Part shown: positions 47,701-63,300 of the stretch, piece after piece | How positions within the stretch are numbered: the stretch's first letter is position 1 | How the letters are laid out: every line of letters begins with the position of its first letter | NCBI GenBank assembly: GCA_030765055.1 | Contig: CM060950.1 | Span: forward strand, 278,730,868-278,794,867 | Length of the DNA: 64,000 nt | Direction of reading: 5' to 3' | Source of the DNA: Mantis religiosa | Lineage: Eukaryota > Arthropoda > Insecta > Mantodea > Mantidae | Made by a program: the position numbers and the translations under genes | Notes under the pieces: generated by a model | Databases searched by the model: none | The model's input: the letters and a program-made list of their open reading frames with translations, nothing else | Told to the model about the DNA's origin: nothing

Positions 47701-50700
47701 GAAGGTCAAAAGAATGCAGGCTTCTTAAAGCTTAGACATGTCTTACAAATCGCTTTTGGATAAAGGAAACCCCTAAGTTTACGGCATACCGCATTGTCAA
47801 ACAAATGAAGTTCTAAAGTATACCGGCTCCTTAGAACTTAGACGTCTGTTACAACAACGCTTTTGGATAAAAGGAAACCTCTAAGATTACAGCATATCGC
47901 ATTGTGTAACAAATGAAGGTCAAAAGAATGCAGGCTACTTAAGGCTTAGTGTTCTCTGACAACAACGCTTTTGGATAAAAGGAAACCTCTAAACTTACGG
48001 CATATCGTATAGGGAAACAAATTAAGTGCAACACAATGCAGGCTCCTTAGAGCTTAGACTGCTCTGGCACAAATACTTTTGGATAAAAGGAACTTCTAAA
48101 TTTACAGCATATCGCATTGTGTAATAAACGAAAGTGAATATAGGCTCCTTAGAGCTTAGACTTCTCTGACAGAGATGATTTTGAATAAAAGGAAACCTCT
48201 ATATTTACGGCATATCCCATAGTGAAACAAATGAAGAGCAACACAATGCAGGCTCCTTAGAGCTTATACTGCTCTGACACAAATGCTTTTGGATAAAAGA
48301 AACTTCTAAACTTACAGCATATCGCATTGTGGAACAAATTAAAGAGAATTCAGGCTCCTTAGACCTTAGACTTTTCTGACACAAATGCTTTTGGATATAA
48401 GGAAACCTCTAAACTTACGGCATATCGTATAGGGATACAAATGAAGTGCAACACAATGCAGGCTCCTTAGAGCTAAGACTGCTCTGACACAAATGCTTTG
48501 GATAAAAGATACCTCTAAATTTACAGCATATCGCATTGTGGAACCAAGGAAATTCAAAAGAATGTAGGCTCCTTAGAGCTTGGACGTCTCTGACAACAAC
48601 GCTTTTGGATAAAATGAAACCTCTATATTTACGGCATATCGCATTGTGAAACAAAAGAAGTGCATAAGAATGCTGGCTGCTTAGAGCTTAGACTTCACTG
48701 ACAACATAGCTTTTGTTTAAAAAAGAACCTGTAAATTTACAGCATATCGCATTGTCAAACAAATGACGTTCTAAGGTATACCGGCACCTTAGAGCTTAGA
48801 CTTCTGTTACAACAACGCTTTTGGATAAAAGAAAACCTCTAAGTTTACAGCATATCGCATTGGGTAACAAATTAAAGTCAAAAGAATGTAGGCTCCTTGG
48901 ATCTTCGACTTCTCTGTCAACAACTCTTTTGGATAAAAGGAAACCTCTATATTTACAGTATTTTTTATTGGGGAACAAATTAAAGTCAAAAGAATGCAGG
49001 CCCTTTGAGCTTCGACTTCTCTGTCAACAACTCTTTTGGATAAAAAGAAACCTCTATATTTACAGTATTTCTTATTGGGGAACAAATTAAAGTAAAAAGA
49101 ATTCAGGCTTCTTAGAGCTTAGTCTTCTCTGACAACAACGCTTTTGGATAAAAGGAAACCTCTATATTTACAGCATATCGCATTTTGGAACAAATGAGAT
49201 TCCAGAGAATGCATGCTCCTTAGATCTTAGAGTACTCTGACGACAACACTTTCGGTGAAAACGAAACCTCTAAATTTACGGCATATCGCATAGTGAAGCA
49301 AATGAAGAGCAAAGGAATACTGGCTCCTTAGAGCTTTGACTTCTCTGACAAAAATGCTTTTCGATAAAAGGAAACCTCTAAATTTACGGCACATTGCATA
49401 GTGAAACAAATGAAGTGCAAAAGATTACAGGCTCTTTAGAGCTTAGACTTCTCTGACACAAATGCTTTTGGATAAAATGAAACCGCTAAATTTAAGGCAT
49501 ATCGCGTAGTTAAACAAATGGGTTTCCAAAGAATGCAGGCTCCTTAGAGGTTAGACCTCTCTGACACAAATGCTTTTGGATAAAAGAACACCTCTAAATT
49601 TAAGGCATATCTCATAATGAAACAAATGAAGTGCAAAAGAATACAAGCTTCTTAGAGCTTGGACTTCTCTGACACAAATGTTTTTGGATAAAAGGAAACT
49701 ATATTTACGGCATATCGCATAGTGAAACAACTGAAGTGCATCAGAATGCAGGCTCATTAGGGCTTAGACCTCTCTGACACAAATGCTTTTGCATAAAAGG
49801 AACCTCTAAATTGACGGCATATCGCATAGTGAAACAAATGAAGTGCATCAGAATGCAGGCTCCTTAGAGCTTGGACTTCTCTGACACAAAGGCTTTTGGA
49901 TAAAAGGAAACCTCTATATTTACGGCATATCGCATAGTGAAACAAATGAAGTGCATCAGAATGCAAGCTCCTTAGAGCTTAGACTTCTCTGCCAGAAATG
50001 CTTTTGGATAAAAGGAAACCTCTAAATTGACGGCATATCGCATGGTGAAACAAATGAAGTGCAAAAGAATTCAGGCTCCTTAAAGCTAAGACTTCTCTGA
50101 CACAAGTGCTTTAAGAAAAAAGGAACCTCTATATTTACGGCATATCGCATAGTGAAAGATATGAAAGTGAATACAGGCTCCTTAGAGTTTAGACATCTCT
50201 GACACAAATTCCTTTGGGTAAAGGAGAGCTCTAAAGTTAAGGCATATTGCATAGTGAAACAAATGAAGTGCAATAGATTGCAGGCTCCTTAGAGCTCAGA
50301 CTTCTCTGAAACAAATGCTTTTGGATAAAAGGAACCTCTAAATTGACGGCATATCGCATAGTGAAACAAATGAAGTGCATCAGAATGCAGGCTCCTTAGA
50401 TCTTGGACTTCTCTGACACAAAGGCCTTTGCATAGAAGGAAACCTCTATATTTACCGCATATCGCATAGTGAAACAAATGAAGTGCATCAGAATGCAGGC
50501 TCCTTAGAGCTTAGGCTTCTCTGACACAAATGATTTTGTATATTGACGGCATATCGCATTGTGAAACAAATGAAAGTCAAAAGAATTCAGGCTCCTAAGA
50601 GCTTAGACTTCTCTGACAACAGCTATTTGGATAAAAGGAACCTCTAAATATACGGCATATCGCAGTGTGGTACAAATGAAAGTCAAAAGAATGCTGGCTC

Positions 50701-51299
50701 CTTAGAGCTTAGACTTCTCTGGCAACAACGTTTTTGGATAAAAGAAACCTCTAAATTTACGAAATATGGCAGTGTGGAACAAATGAAAGTCAAAAGAATG
50801 CTGGATCCTTCGAGCTTACACTTCTCTGCCAAGAATACCTTTGGATAAAAAAACCTCTATATTTACAGACAATCGCATAGTGGAACAAATGAGAGCCAAG
50901 GGAATGGCTCCAAAGGATCCTTAGAGCTTAGAATTCTCTGACAAAAACGCCTTTGGATAAAAGAAACTTCTAAATTTACGGAATATAGCATAGTGAAACA
51001 AATGAAGTGCAACAAAGTGCTAGCTCCTAAGAGCTTAGACTTCTCCGACACAAATGCTTTTGGACAAAAGGAAACATCTAAATTTAAGGCATATTGCATA
51101 GTGAAAGAAATGAAGTGCAAAAGAATGCTGGTTCCTGAGAGCTTTGACTTCTCTGACAACAGCGATTTTGGATAAAAGAAACCTCTAAATTTACGGCATA
51201 TCGCATTGTGAAACAAAAGTAGTGCAAAAGAATGCTGGCTGCTTAGAGCTTAGACTTCTCTGACAACATCGCTTTTGTATAAAAATAAACCAATAAATT

Positions 51300-53300
51300 T
51301 ACAGCTTATGGCATTGTGAAACAAATGAAGTTCTAAAGTATACCGGCTTCTTAGAGCTTAGAATCCTCTGACAACAACGCTTTTGGATAAAAGCAAACCT
51401 CTATATTTAAAGCATATCGCATAGTGAAACAAATGAAGTGCAAAGGAATAATGGCTCCCTTGAGCTTCGACTTCTCTGTCAACAACTTTTTTGGATTAAA
51501 GGAAACGTCTAGATTTACAGCATATCGCATAGTGGAGCAAATGTTAGATAAAAGAATGCAGGATCCTTAGAGCTTAGAATTTTCTGTCAAAAAGGCCATT
51601 AGGTAAAAGGAAACCGCTAAGTTTATAGCATATCGCATTGTGGAGCAAATGAGGTCCCAAAGAATTCTGGCTGCTTAGAAGTTAGACTTCTCTGACACAA
51701 ATGCTTTTGGATAAAAGGAAACCTCTAAATTTACAGCATACCGCATAGTGAAACAAATGAAGTGCAAAGGAATACAGGTTCCTTAGGGCTTATACTTCTC
51801 TGACAATAGCGATTTTGGATAAAAGAAAACCTCTATATTTATGGCATATCGCACTGTGTATCAAATGAAGTTCTGAAGTATACCGGATCCTTGGAGCTTG
51901 GATTTCTCTGACAACAACGCATTTGGATAAAGGATACCTCTAAATTTACAGCATATCGCATGCGGAACAAATAAGAGTGAAACGAATGCAGGCTCCTTAG
52001 AGTTTGGACATTTCTGTCACAAATGCTTTTGGATAATAGGAAACCTCTAAATATACGGCATATCGCATTGTGAAACAAATGAAAGTCAAAAGAATGCAGG
52101 CTCCCTAGAGCTTAGACATCTCTGCCAACACCACTTTTAGATAAAAATAAACCAATAAATTTACAGCTTATTGCATTGTGAAACAAATGAAGTTCTAAAG
52201 TATAAAGGCTTCTTAGAGCTTAGATTCCTCTGACAACAACGCTTTTGGATAAAAGCAAACCTCTATATTTAAAGCATATCGCATAGTGAAACAAATGAAG
52301 TGCAAAGGAATAATGGCTCCCTTGAGCTTCGACTTCTCTGTCAACAACTTTTTTGGATTAAAGGAAACCTCTAGATTTACAGCATATCGCATAGTGGAGC
52401 AAATGTTAGATAAAAGAATGCAGGATCTTTAGAGCTTAGAATTCTCTGTCAAAAAGACCATTAGGTAAAAGGAAACCGCTAATTTTATAGCATATCGCAT
52501 TGTGGAGCAAATGAGATCCCAAAGAATTCAGGCTACTTAAAAGTTAGACTTCTCTGACACAAATGCTTTTGGATAAAAGGAAACCTCTAAATTTACAGCA
52601 TACCGCATAGTGAAACAAATGAAGTGCAAAAGAATACAGGTTCCTTAGAGCTTATACTTCTCTGACAATAGCGATTTTGGATAAAAGAAAACCTCTATAT
52701 TTATGGCATATCGCACTGTGTATCAAATGAAGTTCTGAAGTATACCGGATCCTTGGAGCTTGGATTTCTCTGACAAAAACGCATTTGGATAAAGAATACC
52801 TCTAAATTTACAGCATATCGCATTGCGGAACAAATAAGAGTGAAACGAATGCAGGCTCCTTTGAGTTTAGATATTTCTGTCACAAATGCTTTTGGATAAT
52901 AGGAAACCTCTAAATATACGGCATATCGCATTGTGAAACAAATGAAAGTCGAAAGAATGCAGGCTCCCTAGAGCTTAGACATCTCTGCCAACACCACTTT
53001 TAGATAAAAATAAACCAATAAATTTACAGCTTATGGCATTGTGAAACAAATGAAGTTCTAAAGTATACCGGCTTCTTAGAGCTTAGATTTCTCTGACAAC
53101 AACGCTTTTGGATAAAAGCAAACCTCTATATTTAAAGCGTATCCCATAGTGAAACAAATGAAGTGCAAAGGAATAATGGCTCCCTTGAGCTTCGACTTCT
53201 CTGTCAACAACTTTTTGGATTAAAGGAAGCCTCTAGATTTACAGCATATCGCATAGTGGAGCAAATGTTAGACAAAAGAATGCAGGAACCTTAGAGTTTA
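51300..53300. repeat. ~862-bp higher-order repeat (8 monomers), about 2.3 copies
   Basis: The TATACCGGCTTCTTAG-type landmark recurs at 51339, 52201 (as TATAAAGG) and 53064, giving 862-863 bp. Within each copy the eight monomers differ, while the same position in successive copies is almost identical (for example the TTAGATAAAAGAATGCAGGA monomer near 51545, 52407 and 53268). Confidence 0.8.
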
Positions 53301-55126
53301 GATATCTCTGACCAAAAGCTTTTGAATTGAGGGAACCTCAAAATTTACAGCATATCGCTTTGTCAAACAGATGACGTTCTAAGGTATACCAGCTCCTTAG
53401 AGCGTAGACTTCTGTTACAACAACGCTTTTGAATAAAAGGAAACCTCTAAGTTTACAGCATATCGCATTGTGGAACAAATGAAGTTCAAAAGAATTCAGG
53501 CTTCTTAGAGCTAAGACTTCTCTGATACAAATGCTTTTGGATAAAATGAAACCTCTAAAATTAAGGCATATCGCCTAGTTAAACAAATGGGATTCCAAGG
53601 AATGCAGGCTCCTTAGAGGTTAGACTTCACTAACACAAATGCTTTTGGATACATGGAAACCTATAGATTTACGGCATATCGCATAGTGAAACAAATTAAG
53701 GAGAATACAGGATACTTAGAGTTTAGACATCTCTGACGCAAATGATTTTGGATAAAAGGAAACCTCTAAATTTACGGCATATCGCATAGTGAAACAAATG
53801 AAGTGCAACAGAATGCAGGCTCCTTAAAGCTAAGACTTCTCTGACACAAATGCTTTTGTATAAAAGGAAAGCTCTACAGTTAAGGCGTATTGCATAGTGA
53901 AACAAATGAGGTGCAAAAGAATACAGGTTCCTCAGAGCTTCGCCTTCACTGACAACAGCGATTTTGGATAAAAGGACACACCTATAATCACGGCATATCG
54001 CATTGTGAAACAAAACAAGTGCAATAGAAATCATGCTCCCTAGAGCTTAGAATTCATTGACAGATATGCTTTTGTTTAAAAGAAGCTTCTAAATTTACAG
54101 CATATCGAATTGTGGAACAAATGAAGGTGAATACAGGCTCCTTAGAGTTTTAGACATCTCTGACACAAATGATTTGGGATAAAAGAAACCTCTAAATTTT
54201 CGGCATATCGCAGTGTGAAACAAATGAAAGTCAAAAGAATGCAGGCCCCTTAGAGCTTAGACCTCTTTTACAACATCGCTTTTGGATAAAAGGAAACCTC
54301 TAAATGACGGTATATCGCATTGTGAAATAAAAGTAGTGAAAAGAACGCTGGCTGCTTAGAGCTTAGACTTCTCTGACAACATTGCTTTTGTATAAAAATA
54401 AACCTGTACATTTACAGCTTATCGCATTGAGAAACAAATTTAGTTCTAAAGTATACCGGCTCCTTAGAGCTTAGATTTCTCTGACAACAACGCTTTTGGA
54501 TAAAAGGAAACCTCTAAATTTACAGAATATCGCATTGTGGAGCAAATGAAGGTCAAAATAATGCAGGCTCCTTAGAGCTTCAACATCTCTTACAACAACG
54601 CTTTTGGATAAAACGAAACCCCTAAATTTACAGAATATCGCATTGTGGAACAAATGAAGATCAAAATATTGCAGGCTCCTTAGAGCTTAGACAGCTCTGA
54701 CAACCACGCTTTTGAATAAAGAAACCTCTATATTTACAGCATATCGCATTGTGGAACAAATGAAGTGCAACAGAATGCAGGCCTCTTAGAGCTTAGACTT
54801 CTTTAACACAAATGCTTTTGGATAAAAGAAACATCTAAATTTACAGCATATCGCATTGTGGAACAAATGAAGTGCAACAGAATGCAGGCTCCTTAGAGCT
54901 TAGACTGCTCTGACACAAATGCTTTTGGATAAAAGAAACATCTAAATTTACAGCATATCGCATTGTGGAACAAATGAAGTGCAACAGAATGCAGGCTCCT
55001 TAGAGCTTAGACTGCTCTGACACAAATGCTTTTGGATAAAAGAAACATCTAAATTTACAGCATATCGCATTGTGGAACAAATGAAGTGCAACAGAATGCA
55101 GGCTCCTTAGAGCTTAGACTGCTCTG

Positions 55127-58100
55127 ACACAAATGCTTTTGGATAAAAGAAACATCTAAATTTACAGCATATCGCATTGTGGAACAAATGAAAGTGAATG
55201 CAGGCTCCTTAGAGCTTAGACTGCTCTGACACAAATGCTTTTGGATAAATGGAAACCTCTAAATTTACAGCATATCGTATTGTGGAACAAATGAAGTGCA
55301 ACAGAATGCAGGCTCCTTAGAGCTTAGACTGCTCTGCCACAAATGCTTTTGGATAAAAGAAACATCTAAATTTACAGCATATCGCATTGTGGAACAAATG
55401 AAGTGCAACAGAATGCAGGCCCCTTAGAGCTTAGACTGCTCTGACACAAATGCTTTTGGATAAAAGAAACATCTAAATTTACAGCATATCGCATTGTGGA
55501 ACAAATGAAGTGCAACAGAATGCAGGCTCCTTAGAGCTTAGACTGCTCTGACACAAATGCTTTTGGATAAAAGAAACATCTAAATTTACAGCATATCGCA
55601 TTGTGGAACAAATGAAAGTGAATGCAGGCTCATTAGAGCTTAGACGTCTCTGACACAAATGCTTTTGGATAAAAGAAACCTCTAAAATTACGGCATATCG
55701 TATAGGGAAACAAATGAAGTGCAACAGAATGCAGGCTCCTTAGAGCTTAGACTGCTCTGACACAAATGCTCTTGGATAAAAGAAACATCTAAATTTACAG
55801 CATATCGCATTGTGGAACAAATGAAGTGCAACAGAATGCAGGCTCCTTAGAGCTTAGACTGCTCTGACACAAATGCTTTTGGATAAAAGAAACATCTAAA
55901 TTTACAGCATATCGCATTGTGGAACAAATGAAGTGCAACAGAATGCAGGCTCCTTAGAGCTTAGACTGCTCTGACACAAATGCTTTTGGATAAAAGAAAC
56001 ATCTAAATTTACAGCATATCGCATTGTGGAACAAATGAAAGTGAATGCAGGCTCATTAGAGCTTAGACGTCTCTGACACAAATGCTTTTGGATAAAAGAA
56101 ACCTCTAAATTTACGGCATATCGTATAAGGAAACAAATGAAGTGCAACACAATGCAGGCTCCTTAGAGCTTAGACTGCTATGACACAAATGCTTTTGGAT
56201 AAAAGAAACCTCTAAATTTACAGCATATCGCATTGTGGAACAAATGAAAGTGAATGCAGGCTCCTTAGAGCTTAGACTTCTCTGACAGCGATGATTTTGG
56301 ATAAAAAGAAACCTCTAAATTTACGGCATATCGTATAAGGAAACAAATGAGGTGCAACACAATGCAGGCTCCTTAGAGCTAAGACTTCTCTGACAGCGAT
56401 GATTTTGGATAAAAGGAAACCTCTAAATTTGCAGCATATCGCATTGTGGAACAAATGAAAGTGAATGCAGGCTCTTTAGAGCTTAGACATTTCTGACACA
56501 AAAGATTTTGGATAAAAGGAATCCTCTAAATTTACGGCATATCGCATTGTGGAACAATGAAAGGGAAAGCAGGCTCCTTAGAACTTATAGTTCTCTGACA
56601 CAAATGCTTTTGGATAAAAGGAAACCTCTAAATTTACAGGATACCGCATAGTGAAACAAATGAAGTGCAAAAGCATACAGGTTCCTTATAGCTTAGACTT
56701 CTCTGACAATAGCGATTTTGGATAAAAGAAAACCTCTATATTTACGGCATATCGCATTGTGTATCAAATGAAGTTCTGAAGTATACCGGATCATTGGAGC
56801 TTGGATATCTCTGACAAAAAAGCTTTTGAATAAAGGAAACCTCTAAATTTACAGCATATCGCTTTGTCAAACAAATGACGTTCTAAGGTATACCGGCTCC
56901 TTAGAGCTTAGACTTCTGTTACAACAACGCTTTTGAATAAAAGGAAACCTCAAAGTTTACAGCATATCGCATTGTGGAACAAATGAAGGTCAAAGGAATT
57001 CAGGCTTCTTAGAACTTAGTCTTCTCTGACAACAACGCTTTTGGATAAAAGGAAACCTCTAAATTTACAGCAAAACGCATTGGGTAACAAATTAAAGTCA
57101 AAAGAATGTGGGCTCATTTATCTGCGACTTCTCTGTCAACAACTCTTTTGGATCAAAGGAGACCTCTATGTTTACAGTATTTCGCATTGGGGAACAAATT
57201 AAAGTCAAAAGAATGCAGGCTCCTTTGAGCTTTGGCTTCTGTGTCAACAACCCTTTGGATAAAAGGAAACCTCTATATTTACAGCATATCGCATTTTGGA
57301 ACAAATGAGATTCCAAGGAATGCATGCTCCTTAGAGCTTGCAGTACTCTGAGTACAACACTTTCGGTGAAAAGGAAACCTCTAAATTTACGGCATATCGC
57401 ATAGTGAAACAAATGAATTGCAAAAGAATACAGGTACCTTAGAGCTTGGACTACTCTGACGACTACACTTTCGGTGAAAAGGAAACCTCTAAATTTTCGG
57501 CATATCGCATAGTGAAGGAAATGAAGAGCAAAGGAATACTGGCTCCTTAGAGCTTAGACTTCTCTGACACAAATGCTTTTGGATAAAAGGAAACCTCTAA
57601 ATTTACGGCACATCTCATTGTGAAACAAATGATGTGCAAAAGAATACAGGCTCCTTAGAGCTTAGACTACTCTGGCTACAACACTTTCAGTGAAAAGGAA
57701 ACCTCTAAATTTACGGCATGTCGCATAGTTAAGCAAATGAAGAGCAAAGGAATACTGGCTCCTTAGAGCTTAGACGTCTCTGACACAAATGCTTTTGGAT
57801 AAAAGAAAACCTCTAAATTTACGGAAAATCGCATTGTGAAACAAATGAAGTGTAAAAGAATACAGGCTCCTTAGAGCTTAGACTACTCTGACGACAACAC
57901 TTTCGGTGAAAAGGAAACCTCTAAATTTACGGCATGTCGCATAGTTAAGCAAATGAAGAGCAAAGGAATACTGGCTCCTTAGAGCTTAGACGTCTCTGAC
58001 ACAAATGCATTTGGATAAAAGGAAACATCTAAATTTAAGGCATATCGCATAGTGAAACAAATGAAGTGCAAAAGAATACAAGCTCCTTAGAGCTTGGACT

Positions 58101-58660
58101 TCTCTGACACAAATGCTTTTGGATAAAAGGAAACTTCTAGATTTACGGCATACCGCATAGTGAAACAAATGAGGTGCATCAGACTGCAGGCTCCTTAGAG
58201 CTTAGACTTCTCTGACACAAATGCTTTTAGATAAAAGGAACCTCTAAATTGACGGCATATCGCATAGTGAAACAAATGAAGTGCATCAGAATGCAGGCCC
58301 CTTAGAGCTTAGACTTCTCTGACACAAATGCTTTTGGATAAAAGGAACCTCTAAATTGGCGGCATATCGCATAGTGAAACAAATGAATTGCAAAAGAATT
58401 CAGGCTCCTTTAAGCTAAGACTTCTCTAACACAAATGCTTTTGGAAAAAAGGAACACCTATATTTACTTCACATCGCATAGTTAAACAAATGAAAGTGAA
58501 TACATGCTCCTTAGAGTTTAGACATTGCTGACACAAATGATTTTGGATAAAAGGAAACCTCTAAATTTACGGCATATCGCATAGTGAAACAAATGAAGTG
58601 CAACAGAATGCAGGCTCCTTAAAGCTAAGACTTCTCTGACACAAATGCTTTTGTATAAAA
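55127..58660. repeat. ~5.2-kb higher-order block, copy 1
   Basis: Near-identical to 60340-63770 at an offset of 5213-5214 bp up to about 58250. It then differs by whole monomers. Distinctive shared landmarks are the ACTTTCGGTGAAAAGG monomers near 57360 and the CAACAACCCTTTGG monomer near 57245. Confidence 0.85.
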
Positions 58661-60339
58661 TGAAAGCTCTACAGTTAAGGCATATTGCATAGTGAAACAA
58701 ATGAAGTGCAAAAGAATACAGGTTCCTTAGAGCTTCGACTTCACTGACAACAGCGATTTTGGATAAAAGGTTACCCCTATAATCACGGCATATCGCATTG
58801 TGAAACAAAAGAAGTGCAATAGAAATCATGCTCCCTAGAGCTTAGACTTCATTGACAGAAATGCTTTTGTTTAAAAGAAGCTTCTAAATTTACAGCATAT
58901 CGATATGTGGAACAAATGAAAGTAAATGCAGGCTCCTTAGAGCTTAGCCTTCTCTGACACAAATGATATTGGATAAAAGAAAACCTCTAAATATACGGCA
59001 TATCGAATTGTGGAACAAATGAAGGTGAATACAGGCTCCTTAGAGTTTAGACATCTCTGACACAAATGATTTGGGATAAAAGAAACCTCTAAATTTTCGG
59101 CATATCGCAGTGTGAAACAAATGAAAGTCAAAAGAATGCAGGCCCCTTAGAGCTTAGACCTCTTTTACAACATCGCTTTTGGATAAAAGGAAACCTCTAA
59201 ATGACGGTATATCGCATTGTGAAATAAAAGTAGTGAAAAGAACGCTGGCTGCTTAGAGCTTAGACTTCTCTGACAACATCGCTTTTGTATAAAAATAAAC
59301 CTGTAAATTTACAGCTGATCGCATTGAGAAACAAATTTAGTTCTAAAGTATACCGGCTCCTTAGAGCTTAGATTTCTCTGACAACAACGCTTTTGGATAA
59401 AAGGAAACCTCTAAATATACAGAATATCGCATGGTGGAGCAAATGAAGGTCAAAATAATGCAGGCTCCTTAGAGCTTAAACATCTCTTACAACAACGCTT
59501 TTGGATAAAACGAAACCCCTAAATTTACAGCATATGCTATTGTGGAACAAATGAAGATCAAAATAATGCAGGCTCCTTAGAGCTTAGACATCTCTGACAA
59601 CCACGCTTTTGAATAAAAGAAACCTCTATATTTACAGCATATCGCATTGTGGAACAAATGAAAGTGAATGCAGGCTCATTAGAGCTTAGACTTCTCTGAC
59701 ACAAATGCTTTTGGATAAAAGGAAACCTCTAAATTTACGGCATATCGTATAGGGAAACAACTGAAGTGCAACAGAATGCAGGCACCTTAGAGCTTAGACT
59801 TCTTTGACACAAATGCTTTTGGATAAAAAGAAACCTCTAAATTTACAGCATATCGCATTGGGGATCAAATGAAAGTCAAGAGATTACAGGATCCTTAGAG
59901 CTTAGACATCTCTGGCAACAACGCTCTTGAATAAAAGGAACCTCTATTATTACAGCATATCTCATTGTGGAACAAATGAAGTGCAACAGAATGCAGGCTC
60001 CTTAGAGCTTAGACTGCTCTGACACAAATGCTTTTGGATAAAAGAAACCTCTAAATTTACAGCATATCGCATTGTGGAACAAATGAAAGTGAATGCAGGC
60101 TCATTAGAACTTAGACTTCTCTGACACAAATGCTGTTGGATAAAAGGAAACCTCTAAATTTACGGCATATCGTATAGGGAAACAAATGAAGTGCAACACA
60201 ATGCAGGCTACTTAGAGCTTAGACTGCTCTGACACAAATGCTTTTGGATAAAAGGAAACCTCTAAATTTACGGCACATCGCATTGTGAAACAAATGAAGT
60301 GCAAAAGAATACAGGCTGCTTAGAGCTTAGACTTCTCTG

Positions 60340-63300
60340 ACACAAATGCTTTTGGATAAAAGAAACATCTAAATTTACAGCATATCGCATTGTGGAACAA
60401 ATGAAAGTGAATGCAGGCTCCTTAGAGCTTAGACTGCTCTGACACAAATGCTTTTGGATAAATGGAAACCTCTAAATTTACAGCATATCGTATTGTGGAA
60501 CAAATGAAGTGCAACAGAATGCAGGCTCCTTAGAGCTTAGACTGCTCTGCCACAAATGCTTTTGGATAAAAGAAACATCTAAATTTACAGCATATCGCAT
60601 TGTGGAACAAATGAAGTGCAACAGAATGCAGGCCCCTTAGAGCTTAGACTGCTCTGACACAAATGCTTTTGGATAAAAGAAACATCTAAATTTACAGCAT
60701 ATCGCATTGTGGAACAAATGAAGTGCAACAGAATGCAGGCTCCTTAGAGCTTAGACTGCTCTGACACAAATGCTTTTGGATAAAAGAAACATCTAAATTT
60801 ACAGCATATCGCATTGTGGAACAAATGAAAGTGAATGCAGGCTCATTAGAGCTTAGACGTCTCTGACACAAATGCTTTTGGATAAAAGAAACCTCTAAAA
60901 TTACGGCATATCGTATAGGGAAACAAATGAAGTGCAACAGAATGCAGGCTCCTTAGAGCTTAGACTGCTCTGACACAAATGCTTTTGGATAAAAGAAACA
61001 TCTAAATTTACAGCATATCGCATTGTGGAACAAATGAAGTGCAACAGAATGCAGGCTCCTTAGAGCTTAGACTGCTCTGACACAAATGCTTTTGGATAAA
61101 AGAAACATCTAAATTTACAGCATATCGCATTGTGGAACAAATGAAGTGCAACAGAATGCAGGCTCCTTAGAGCTTAGACTGCTCTGACACAAATGCTTTT
61201 GGATAAAAGAAACATCTAAATTTACAGCATATCGCATTGTGGAACAAATGAAAGTGAATGCAGGCTCATTAGAGCTTAGACGTCTCTGACACAAATGCTT
61301 TTGGATAAAAGAAACCTCTAAATTTACGGCATATCGTATAAGGAAACAAATGAAGTGCAACACAATGCAGGCTCCTTAGAGCTTAGACTGCTATGACACA
61401 AATGCTTTTGGATAAAAGAAACCTCTAAATTTACAGCATATCGCATTGTGGAACAAATGAAAGTGAATGCAGGCTCCTTAGAGCTTAGACTTCTCTGACA
61501 GCGATGATTTTGGATAAAAAGAAACCTCTAAATTTACGGCATGTCGTATAAGGAAACAAATGAGGTGCAACACAATGCAGGCTCCTTAGAGCTAAGACTT
61601 CTCTGACAGCGATGATTTTGGATAAAAGGAAACCTCTAAATTTGCAGCATATCGCATTGTGGAACAGATGAAAGTGAATGCAGGCTCTTTAGAGCTTAGA
61701 CATTTCTGACACAAAAGATTTTGGATAAAAGGAATCCTCTAAATTTACGGCATATCGCATTGTGGAACAATGAAAGGGAAAGCAGGCTCCTTAGAACTTA
61801 TAGTTCTCTGACACAAATGCTTTTGGATAAAAGGAAACCTCTAAATTTACAGGATACCGCATAGTGAAACAAATGAAGTGCAAAAGCATACAGGTTCCTT
61901 ATAGCTTAGACTTCTCTGACAATAGCGATTTTGGATAAAAGAAAACCTCTATATTTACGGCATATCGCATTGTGTATCAAATGAAGTTCTGAAGTATACC
62001 GGATCATTGGAGCTTGGATATCTCTGACAAAAAAGCTTTTGAATAAAGGAAACCTCTAAATTTACAGCATATCGCTTTGTCAAACAAATGACGTTCTAAG
62101 GTATACCGGCTCCTTAGAGCTTAGACTTCTGTTACAACAACGCTTTTGAATAAAAGGAAACCTCAAAGTTTACAGCATATCGCATTGTGGAACAAATGAA
62201 GGTCAAAGGAATTCAGGCTTCTTAGAACTTAGTCTTCTCTGACAACAACGCTTTTGGATAAAAGGAAACCTCTAAATTTACAGCAAAACGCTTTGGGTAA
62301 CAAATTAAAGTCAAAAGAATGTGGGCTCATTTGATCTGCGACTTCTCTGTCAACAACTCTTTTGGATCAAAGGAGACCTCTATGTTTACAGTATTTCGCA
62401 TTGGGGAACAAATTAAAGTCAAAAGAATGCAGGCTCCTTTGAGCTTTGGCTTCTGTGTCAACAACCCTTTGGATAAAAGGAAACCTCTATATTTACAGCA
62501 TATCGCATTTTGGAACAAATGAGATTCCAAGGAATGCATGCTCCTTAGAGCTTGCAGTACTCTGAGTACAACACTTTCGGTGAAAAGGAAACCTCTAAAT
62601 TTACGGCATATCGCATAGTGAAACAAATGAATTGCAAAAGAATACAGGTACCTTAGAGCTTGGACTACTCTGACGACTACACTTTCGGTGAAAAGGAAAC
62701 CTCTAAATTTTCGGCATATCGCATAGTGAAGGAAATGAAGAGCAAAGGAATACTGGCTCCTTAGAGCTTAGACTTCTCTGACACAAATGCTTTTGGATAA
62801 AAAGAAACCTCTAAATTTACGGCACATCTCATTGTGAAACAAATGATGTGCAAAAGAATACAGGCTCCTTAGAGCTTAGACTACTCTGGCTACAACACTT
62901 TCAGTGAAAAGGAAACCTCTAAATTTACGGCATGTCGCATAGTTAAGCAAATGAAGAGCAAAGGAATACTGGCTCCTTAGAGCTTAGACGTCTCTGACAC
63001 AAATGCTTTTGGATAAAAGAAAACCTCTAAATTTACGGAAAATCGCATTGTGAAACAAATGAAGTGTAAAAGAATACAGGCTCCTTAGAGCTTAGACTAC
63101 TCTGACGACAACACTTTCGGTGAAAAGGAAACCTCTAAATTTACGGCATGTCGCATAGTTAAGCAAATGAAGAGCAAAGGAATACTGGCTCCTTAGAGCT
63201 TAGACGTCTCTGACACAAATGCATTTGGATAAAAGGAAACATCTAAATTTAAGGCATATCGCATAGTGAAACAAATGAAGTGCAAAAGAATACAAGCTCC

